Positions 1 to 4,889 of a DNA stretch of 5,472 nt are shown here, piece after piece. Source of the stretch: Candidatus Competibacteraceae bacterium (GTDB taxonomy: Bacteria; Pseudomonadota; Gammaproteobacteria; Competibacterales; Competibacteraceae); NCBI GenBank assembly GCA_012032855.1, contig JAAUQA010000261.1, positions 1-5,472 on the forward strand, given 5' to 3'. The position numbers and the translations under genes were made by a program. The stretch's first letter is position 1; every line of letters starts with the position of its first letter. The notes under the pieces were generated by a model. That model searched no databases and was not told the DNA's origin. It was given only the letters and a program-made list of their open reading frames with translations.

Positions 1-168
1 CGAGCTTGCGAGGAAAGCATTACAAACTCTTGGTTTGATTGCAAGTTAGAAGCTGCTTTAAAGGGTCTTCCATAGGCCAAAATAGGCGTCTCAGGCCAAT
101 CGACGGATAAGGTGTCAGATCAGGTCTTAACGACTACATGCGACGGGTATCTGCAGACCAGGCCACGA
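1..168. other. Stretch without a convincing gene, left of the IS element
   Basis: No gene is supported here. Plus frame 1 is open from the window edge to a TAG at 73-75 and plus frame 2 to a TAG at 47-49, so either could be the last codons of a gene entering from the left; neither tail is recognisable. On the minus strand one frame is open from about 117 to the window edge, also unrecognised. None of the three minus frames continues the radical SAM protein that is cut off at the other side of the IS element. The segment around 114-130 (ggtgtcagatcaggtcttaa) resembles a sequence I associate with REP-type elements in proteobacteria, but that is a memory-based impression only. Confidence 0.4.
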
Positions 169-190
169 GGGTGATGCTTCAGATGTGGAT
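169..190 (+). repeat. Terminal inverted repeat of the IS1-family element (transposase 3' side)
   Basis: This 22-base end begins GGGTGATGCTTCAGATG and pairs with the reverse complement of 1001-1022, with one difference (A in place of G at 183). Similarity stops immediately inside 190. It lies just beyond the insB stop codon, so by IS1 convention it is the right (distal) end relative to transcription. Confidence 0.92.
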
Positions 191-196
191 ACTTCG

Positions 197-694
197 TTAA
201 ATGCATCGCCCAAATTCCACGCGATTAATGAATAATCCGATCACGGTATCGTGCATCTCGACCGAGCGGGAAAAACAGATGGTCTTGCGGGCAAGACGTT
301 TGATGCGGGTCCGTAACGTGAGGTGTTTGCGTTCAAGTTGTTGGGTATTGCGCTTACCGATCTCGTGCTGTTCAGGTTCTAAGTGGCGCTGATAAGCGCC
401 CCAACCATCGGTGAAATAGTGAGTAACCCCGAACGGTTCAAGCAAGGCTTTGAGTTGTAGAAATGCTCGGTCCTCGCGCCGCCCGAACACATAGGCGAGA
501 ACCGTACCCGTGCGATGATCCAACGCTTGCCACAACCAGCGCGGTTGCTTTTTCTTCGCCACGTACGACCATTGCTCGTCGGCTTCGACTTCCTCGACAC
601 GACGCAACATCACTGGCGTGTCCGGACCAGTCAATGTGGCGAGATGTGAGCGATTAATCGGTTCCAGCACGGTGGCTTTTTTTGAGGGTATCAA
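197..694 (-). CDS. insB: IS1-family InsB catalytic domain (DDE transposase)
   Basis: This frame encodes the catalytic half of the IS1 transposase, which cuts and joins element ends. Strong IS1 landmarks are present: DEQWSYV with D39, TDGWGAY with D96, and QLERKHLTLR with E121, giving a plausible DDE triad, followed by FSRSVEMHDTVIG, nearly the IS1 C-terminal motif. The ATG at 694-692 lies just before the A7 run and is probably not the natural start. The expected product is an InsA-InsB fusion of about 247 residues (88 from InsA, 159 from this frame); IS1 InsAB' is 232 residues as I recall. The frame is shifted +1 relative to insA, not -1 as in IS1, so either RNA polymerase slippage on the A run, unusual frameshifting or a one-base indel must be invoked. 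Confidence 0.9.
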   Translation of the reverse strand: MIPSKKATVLEPINRSHLATLTGPDTPVMLRRVEEVEADEQWSYVAKKKQPRWLWQALDHRTGTVLAYVFGRREDRAFLQLKALLEPFGVTHYFTDGWGAYQRHLEPEQHEIGKRNTQQLERKHLTLRTRIKRLARKTICFSRSVEMHDTVIGLFINRVEFGRCI

Positions 695-941
695 TGACCG
701 TCGTTTGGCTCACCTTCAACACCCGCGCCGTATCACGAATGCCGCTGCCGTTCAGCGCCATCTCTACCATTTGCGCCTTCACCTCGGGGAGCCGGCCACG
801 ATAGCTGTAGTCCAGAATAAAACTGGTGCGCGCACACGTCTCATTGCGGCACAGATAGCGTTGCTTATCTTCACGAGTCTTGCCCCGCTTAACAACGTGA
901 TCACTACTGCAAGCCGGACAATGATCTGATATCAAGGCCAT
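654..941 (-). CDS. insA: IS1-family InsA protein (zinc finger and helix-turn-helix)
   Basis: This 95-residue protein is the DNA-binding N-terminal half of an IS1 transposase and, in IS1, also acts alone as a repressor of the element's promoter. It shows a zinc-ribbon pattern with CPAC at residues 8-11 and C31/C36, followed by a helix-turn-helix-like segment at about 52-86 (GIRDTARVLKVSQTTVIDTL). The ATG at 941-939 has a GGAGGT 11 nt upstream (953-958). The frame runs through an A7 run (677-683) and then closes at 654-656 after a short unrelated tail beginning SHRAG. The active transposase would need InsA residues 1-88 joined to InsB within this A run. Confidence in family is high; whether the product is active is unknown. 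Confidence 0.88.
   Translation of the reverse strand: MALISDHCPACSSDHVVKRGKTREDKQRYLCRNETCARTSFILDYSYRGRLPEVKAQMVEMALNGSGIRDTARVLKVSQTTVIDTLKKSHRAGTD
677..683 (-). promoter_or_regulatory. A7 slippery run at the insA/insB junction
   Basis: On the minus strand the junction reads CTC AAA AAA AGC in the insA frame. Classical IS1 uses A6C and a -1 ribosomal slip. Here a -1 slip after the second AAA gives AAG CCA CCG and stops within about 16 codons, so it does not reach insB. Removing one A (or adding two) gives CTC AAA AAA GCC ACC and an uninterrupted fusion. That pattern fits transcriptional slippage on a homopolymer, or loss of function by a one-base insertion. Confidence 0.6.
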
Positions 942-1000
942 CGACCAGCGCTACCTCCGTGGTGGACAACGTCCCTAGCGTAGCTGATAAATGGTTGTAT

Positions 1001-1022
1001 ATCCACACCTGAAGCATCACCC
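1001..1022 (-). repeat. Terminal inverted repeat of the IS1-family element (insA promoter side)
   Basis: Read on the minus strand this end begins GGGTGATGCTTCAGGTG and matches 169-190 at 21 of 22 positions. It lies upstream of insA, where IS1-family elements usually carry the transposase promoter and the InsA binding site. Its first bases also supply the accidental TGA stop (1017-1019) for the truncated radical SAM frame. Confidence 0.92.
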
Positions 1023-1825
1023 GATAGCTATCAGCATCTCCCGCCAATTGGCCAGCCGGGCGAAGTTGTCGTCGGTAATCTGGAAGAAGCGCACCCCTTG
1101 ATCCAGGTAGGCGCGTAGCGTCGCCAGCACATCCTCCACCCGGCGCTGACGTCCGCCACGGCCGTGGACGTTGATAATCGTGCAAAAGCTGCAGATGAAA
1201 GGGCATCCCCGACCGGCATCCAGGGGAGCAACACCCCGGGTCTGGCGCAACAGTTCTATCGGCAAGGTCGGGCCAGGCTCGTCTTCAAGGTCAGGCGGTT
1301 GCATCAGGTGATCGTAGATAGGCCGCATGGTGCCTGCCTGGGCATCGCGCAGCACTTCTTCCAAACGTCCACCCTCGGCTTCGCCGATGAACAGACTCAC
1401 CCCCATTGCCAGGGCTTGTTGTAATTCCGGCGTGGCGTGCCTGAACATGGCCACTATACCGCTGACATGAAAGCCCCCATGCATACCGGCACCCCGGCGG
1501 ACCGCAGTTGGCGAGCCAGGTCCAAGGCCCGCGGATACTGGTGGCTCTGCACGCCGGTTAACCCCACCAAGCCGTTACCGCCCTTGATCCGCGCCTTGAT
1601 CTCCTCCAATGGAGCGGGACCGCCGGTCTCATCCCACACCGTCACTTCAATGTGCACTCCCCTACCCAGCACTTCGCGCCGCGCGCAATCCAGCGCCAGG
1701 GCGTTCAGACAAGCCAGCGTGTTATTGGGTAGGGGCGGATAGTGCCAAAACACCACATAGCCGTCTTCACCGTAGCGAGAAGGATTGATGAAATACAGAT
1801 GGAATACGGACAATTCTGGGTTCAC
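1023..1825 (-). pseudogene. B12-binding-type radical SAM protein, frameshifted and truncated by the IS element
   Basis: The intact relative would be a cobalamin-domain radical SAM enzyme; the substrate cannot be told. The N-terminal piece (1825 to about 1475) starts at GTG 1825-1823, directly after an in-frame TAA, and resembles the Rossmann-like B12-binding region (INPSRYGEDGYVVFW, then VGLTGVQSHQYPRALDLA), although no classical DxHxxG cobalamin motif is seen. The frame breaks at a G5 run (1474-1478): one extra G would join VPVCMG to GFHVSGIVAMF, the expected continuation. The second piece carries the radical SAM cluster motif CPFICSFC (codons at 1182-1205; C-x3-C-x2-C) in a DAGRGCPF context, then FFQITDDNFARLANW. 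It ends at LIAI where the IS repeat begins. About 268 residues remain and the C-terminal part is absent. There is no clear Shine-Dalgarno sequence before the GTG. Confidence 0.85.
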
Positions 1826-1902
1826 ACTTTAGCCGGTTCCGGTCAGTCCGGTGATCTCATGTTGCTGGGGAATGGGTAAAATAATCTGTTAACGTAGCTT
1901 AG

Positions 1903-1930
1903 TTGACTTTAGTGTTACCCCCGCTAATTT
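1903..1930 (+). promoter_or_regulatory. Possible sigma70-type promoter for the Hsp70 gene
   Basis: TTGACT at 1903-1908 and TAATTT at 1925-1930 are separated by 16 bases and lie about 30 bases before the Hsp70 ATG, in the gap between this gene and the divergent radical SAM remnant. The -35 is good and the -10 is moderate. The translation start itself has only a weak Shine-Dalgarno-like GTGGA (1951-1955). No convincing heat-shock sigma32 site is seen. Confidence 0.35.
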
Positions 1931-1961
1931 TTCACACAGTTGAGTTTAGAGTGGACCTGCT

Positions 1962-3500
1962 ATGTCCTACGCCGTAGGTATCGATCTGGGCACAGTAAAT
2001 TCCGTGGTGTCGGTATATCGCCGAGGGGTGGTGGAGACGATTCCTATTGATGGGCAACGGACCATGCCCTCGGTGGTTTCTTTTCGCAACGACGGCAGCG
2101 TGTTGGTCGGTGTGCCGGCCAAATCCCGGCTATTAGTAGATCCTGTCAATACGATCACGTCTGTCAAACGTTTCATAGGCGATCCCGACAAGGTCTATCA
2201 CCTGGGCCGTCGCGCGCTGTCGCCAGTGACTATCAGTAGCCTTATTCTCCGCCGACTGATTCAAAGCGCTCGGGAGTATTTGGGCGAAGACGTTTGGAAT
2301 GTGGTGATTACTGTGCCCGCTTACTTTACCGAAGTACAACGCGAACAAACCAAGCGTGCCGGTGAAGCAGCCGGCTTGAATGTCTTGCGATTGATTCCCG
2401 AGCCTACAGCGGCAGCGATTGCCTACGGCCTGGACCAAGGCCGCGATCAAACCATCATGGTGTATGACCTAGGCGGCGGCACGTTTGATGTGTCCATTCT
2501 GCAGGTTAAAGGCAATGACTTCGATGTACAGGCCGTTGGGGGAAACAACAACCTGGGTGGTAATGATTTCGATCAGGAGATCATGCATTGGGTTAGTGAA
2601 CAATTTCGCTCTCAGACCGGACTCGACGTGTTGGGATCGAACTCGCGGGAGGCTATCCTGGCGCGCCAGCGCCTCAAAAAAGCCACTGAAACCGCCAAGA
2701 TTGAGTTATCGCAGAGCGAATATGCAGCCATCACCGTACCGGACTGTATGGGCTATCCATTGGATATAACACTCAGCCGCGCCCAGTATGACACGCTGAT
2801 CGAACCGCAACTGCAACTCACTATCGCCAGCATGCGCTCGGTGTTGAACGATGCTGAACTGCTCCCGCGAGATATTGATCGGGTGATTTTAGTCGGCAGC
2901 TCTACCAAAAGCCCTGCTGTGCAGGCGGTGATCGCGCGAGAAATCAAACAACCCTGCATCGCCGACCGAGTGGATGAGGTGGTTGCGCACGGTGCCGCCA
3001 TTATGGCGGCTAATCTTTTTTTGCCTGAGGCCAGCGACACCGTGCCGGTGCGGGTTAGCAACGTGACCGGTCATTCATTGGGCGTTGATATGCTCAACGA
3101 ACACAGCGAACTGGCTTTCCAGGCGTTGATCCCCCGGCAAACGGCATACCCTTGCAAGCGCGGATATTTGGGCTTTACCAATCGCCCCGGCCAGGAAAAA
3201 GTCGTCCTCACCGTGTATCGTGGTGAGGACTGTAACCCCCGGCAAAACACTTATTTAGGCCAGCTGACTTTGCCGGTCGCCCCACCGCAGCAGAACATGG
3301 TCCCTATCGGTGTGGTATTCGAATTAGACGCCGATGGAATTATTCACTTTACCGCGGTGCAATTACCGGGCAACTTGAAAAGCCGCCCCATCGTGCAATA
3401 CGCTAACGAACATAATGGTGCACTCGATGTGCCCGCTGCCGAGGCGTTGCTGCGCTCTGGAGATGCGCGGGCAAAAACGATTCGGATCATAAGCGAATAG
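1962..3500 (+). CDS. Divergent Hsp70/DnaK-family chaperone with only a stub of the lid
   Basis: This 512-residue protein is an ATP-driven Hsp70-family chaperone, probably cytoplasmic (no signal peptide). The nucleotide-binding domain covers about 1-358: phosphate-1 loop GIDLGTVNS (D8, T11, but V12 where DnaK has Thr), the catalytic-type lysine in SVKRFIG (K69), VPAYF (118-122), phosphate-2 loop YDLGGGTFDVS (168-178), and adenosine-region VGSSTKSP (311-318; canonical proteins have VGG). It lacks the roughly 23-residue insert that DnaK of Gram-negative bacteria has between K70 and VPAYF. The usual DVLLLDV linker is replaced by VPVRVSNVT (361-369). A beta substrate-binding domain follows (about 370-485; LIPRQT, VYRGE, LDADGIIHFTA), then only about 25 residues where DnaK has a lid of more than 100. 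A GrpE-like gene follows 36 nt downstream. It is not the housekeeping dnaK; HscC-type proteins also lack the insert but are longer. Confidence 0.92.
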   Translation: MSYAVGIDLGTVNSVVSVYRRGVVETIPIDGQRTMPSVVSFRNDGSVLVGVPAKSRLLVDPVNTITSVKRFIGDPDKVYHLGRRALSPVTISSLILRRLIQSAREYLGEDVWNVVITVPAYFTEVQREQTKRAGEAAGLNVLRLIPEPTAAAIAYGLDQGRDQTIMVYDLGGGTFDVSILQVKGNDFDVQAVGGNNNLGGNDFDQEIMHWVSEQFRSQTGLDVLGSNSREAILARQRLKKATETAKIELSQSEYAAITVPDCMGYPLDITLSRAQYDTLIEPQLQLTIASMRSVLNDAELLPRDIDRVILVGSSTKSPAVQAVIAREIKQPCIADRVDEVVAHGAAIMAANLFLPEASDTVPVRVSNVTGHSLGVDMLNEHSELAFQALIPRQTAYPCKRGYLGFTNRPGQEKVVLTVYRGEDCNPRQNTYLGQLTLPVAPPQQNMVPIGVVFELDADGIIHFTAVQLPGNLKSRPIVQYANEHNGALDVPAAEALLRSGDARAKTIRIISE

Positions 3501-3536
3501 AAAAATCGACCAGATAATCAGGCGCGGAACACTCCA

Positions 3537-4415
3537 TTGAGCACGGCAACCGCTATCGCCCAACTGACCACTGAAGCACAGCACCGGGAAGGCGAATCCT
3601 ATCAAGCTGACATGAAAGCAATAGTCGCCTGCGAGGCTGCTTGCGCGTATTGGCGTACTCGTGCCGCGCGTCTTCACGATGGGATTAAATCAGCGCAGAC
3701 GCTTTTCGAAGGCGAATTAGATCGATTTTCTAAGGCACAGACCGAATTACCGAATCGCTTTCATGATGATTGGTACAACCGATACGAAGGACTACGGTTA
3801 TTAACCCAAACGCTGACTCAACTGCCTGATCAGTTAGCCAAGGTTTCAATGGAACAGGATCAGAAACCCTTGGATGCACCGTTGACTGCTCAGCAGTGGA
3901 CCGATTTATTACAGGACGCAGGTGAATGGCCCAGTGCCTATAAGCGTCGTGAACAAACCCTTACTGCGCGAGGCAACGCCCGCTATCAACAGATATTTCA
4001 GTCACGCGAACAGCTTGAGCAGCTAAAGCAAGGCGTGTTGGATTGCGTTGCCGAATATGTCCTACCGGTACTGGATGGACTTGATGAGGGCGAGCGGCTT
4101 TCCCGCTCACTGATCGAAGCAAGCCGGCAAGAATCAACGACAGTCGCCAATATCTTAATCGCCTGGTGCAACAGTTACGCGATTTTGCGTACGCAATTGT
4201 TACCCATTTTGGAGCAGGTCGGGATTCGACCGATTGTCGTCGAGCCGAGCGCGCTTATCGACTACTATCGCAATGAACCCTGTGCCGTGGAATTTGACCC
4301 GGATGCTGTCGCCGAATCCATTAAAGCGGAAGTCCGCAAGGGCTATGACTATAAGGGAGAGGACGGTCGGGTTTATGTGCTGCGACCGACACAGGTCATC
4401 GTTTTCCAGCATTAA
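3537..4415 (+). CDS. GrpE-like nucleotide exchange factor with long helical N-terminal extension
   Basis: This 292-residue protein probably releases ADP from the Hsp70 encoded just upstream. Residues about 155-292 resemble GrpE: YVLPVLDGLDEGERL (174-188) matches the GrpE LPVLDNLERAL helix, then after a helical stretch FDPDAVAES (253-261), and KGYDYKGEDGRVYVLRPTQV (268-287) matches the beta-wing signature G-[FY]...LRPAxVxV, with Thr for the usual Ala. GrpE proteins are usually about 170-200 residues; here roughly 155 mostly helical, glutamine- and charge-rich residues precede the core, with no transmembrane segment or signal peptide. The start used is TTG 3537-3539 with a weak GGA 8 nt upstream; an in-frame ATG at 3612 (residue 26) is an alternative. 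The frame is the same as hsp70's and remains open back to its TAG. Confidence is high for the GrpE-like C-terminus, lower for function. Confidence 0.8.
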   Translation: MSTATAIAQLTTEAQHREGESYQADMKAIVACEAACAYWRTRAARLHDGIKSAQTLFEGELDRFSKAQTELPNRFHDDWYNRYEGLRLLTQTLTQLPDQLAKVSMEQDQKPLDAPLTAQQWTDLLQDAGEWPSAYKRREQTLTARGNARYQQIFQSREQLEQLKQGVLDCVAEYVLPVLDGLDEGERLSRSLIEASRQESTTVANILIAWCNSYAILRTQLLPILEQVGIRPIVVEPSALIDYYRNEPCAVEFDPDAVAESIKAEVRKGYDYKGEDGRVYVLRPTQVIVFQH

Positions 4416-4429
4416 GATCGTTTCTGAAC

Positions 4430-4458
4430 TTGATGAATAGGTACGATTAAACTATTGC
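4430..4458 (+). promoter_or_regulatory. Weak candidate promoter ahead of the acidic small protein
   Basis: TTGATG at 4430-4435 and TATTGC at 4453-4458 are 17 bases apart in the 91-nt gap after the GrpE-like gene. The match is only moderate, and readthrough from the chaperone genes is equally possible because no terminator hairpin is seen in the gap. Confidence 0.22.
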
Positions 4459-4506
4459 TAATGGGGTTGTTGTACGATCACTTGAAATCCACCAAGAGGG
4501 GTAACC

Positions 4507-4797
4507 ATGAATGAGTTAGATCCTATCGTCGCTAACTGGTACAGAAACCTTGAGTCCTTGGCCGAATTCGAGGTAGTCGCTCTGGATGAGGACGCTCAAA
4601 CGGTGGAAATTCAATATGCCGAGGGCGAAATCGAAGAAATTGATTTCGATACTTGGTACGACCTCCCCTTAGAAGCTATTGAGGCTCCTGACGATTGGTC
4701 AGGTCCTTTTGATGATCTGGATCCGGATGATCTAGGCTACAGCGATACGCCGACCAACAATCGGTCCAAAGACGATCCATTGAAGGATCTCTATTGA
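4507..4797 (+). CDS. DUF6763-like small acidic protein
   Basis: This is a 96-residue protein of unknown function. It starts at ATG 4507 behind a good Shine-Dalgarno AGAGGGG (4495-4501, 5 nt spacing). The sequence is strongly acidic, with 29 Asp/Glu against 4 Lys/Arg. The N-terminal 45 residues look like a small beta-rich fold: NWYRNLESLAEFEVVALDED is followed by VEIQYAEGEIEEIDFDTWYD. The remainder is an acidic tail with EAPDDWSGPFDDLDPDDLGY, probably disordered at the end. The NWY...FEVVA.DED...IEIQY.DG.(V/I)EE.D.D.W pattern and the DW.GPFDDL tail match what I recall of DUF6763 from gammaproteobacteria. There is no signal peptide or membrane segment. It lies between the chaperone pair and convergent acs; a link with the chaperones is only positional. 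Confidence 0.8.
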   Translation: MNELDPIVANWYRNLESLAEFEVVALDEDAQTVEIQYAEGEIEEIDFDTWYDLPLEAIEAPDDWSGPFDDLDPDDLGYSDTPTNNRSKDDPLKDLY

Positions 4798-4821
4798 GCC
4801 GGTTGCACTTTTCTCGACCCC

Positions 4822-4855
4822 AAAAAAAAGCCCGAACGTCAAAGACGTCCGGGGC
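4822..4855 (-). terminator. Rho-independent terminator of acs
   Basis: On the minus strand a GC-rich hairpin (arms 4844-4855 and 4830-4840, three-base TTT loop) is followed at once by eight T (4829-4822). The stem is about 10 bp: ACGTC pairs with GACGT, then one G-U wobble, then CGGG/CCCG, with a one-base bulge before the closing pair. It lies 35 nt after the acs stop codon. On the plus strand the same hairpin has an A-C mismatch and no T tract after it, so it should serve acs mainly; the convergent acidic-protein gene has no other visible terminator. Confidence 0.88.
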
Positions 4856-4889
4856 GCATACAACAAGCTAGCTATTTTTATGGTTAGGT

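Larger units (their letters stand above)
169..1022 (-). mobile_element. IS1-family insertion sequence, 854 bp
   Basis: The element is bounded by inverted repeats at 169-190 and 1001-1022 that match at 21 of 22 positions and begin GGGTGATGCTTCAG, close to the GGTGATGCTGCC end of IS1. Inside, on the minus strand, lie a zinc-finger/HTH ORF (InsA type) and an overlapping DDE transposase ORF (InsB type), the layout typical of the family. The length fits IS1-family elements, which are mostly about 0.7-1.2 kb. No 8-10 bp target-site duplication is visible: the left flank ends ggccacga and the right flank begins gatagcta, and shifting the boundary by one base does not create a match. The right end truncates a radical SAM gene. 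Confidence 0.93.

Noticed and set aside
904..1206. Minus-strand open frame of 100 codons overlapping the IS end and the radical SAM remnant
   Set aside because: It crosses the IS boundary, lies in another frame over the radical SAM coding sequence and has an arginine/proline-rich composition typical of an out-of-frame reading of a GC-rich gene.
1164..1742. Plus-strand open frames opposite the radical SAM remnant
   Set aside because: They are antisense to recognisable radical SAM sequence, have no family resemblance and no ribosome binding site that stands out.
1833..1852. CCGGTTCCGGTCAGTCCGG segment as a terminator or operator
   Set aside because: The dyad is imperfect, has no T tract and lies upstream of the radical SAM start rather than after a gene.
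1903..1930. Heat-shock sigma32 promoter (CCCCC followed by CTAAT) before the Hsp70 gene
   Set aside because: The candidate -35 and CCCC-type -10 are only about 9 bases apart, too close for a sigma32 promoter; a sigma70 reading fits better.
2133..3061. Long minus-strand open frames opposite the Hsp70 gene
   Set aside because: The plus strand has a clear full-length Hsp70; the antisense frames show low-complexity, unrecognisable products.
4441..4478. Direct repeat GTACGAT at 4441-4447 and 4472-4478 in the gap before the acidic protein
   Set aside because: Seven bases occurring twice in a short AT-rich gap is weak evidence for an operator; no third copy or dyad is seen.
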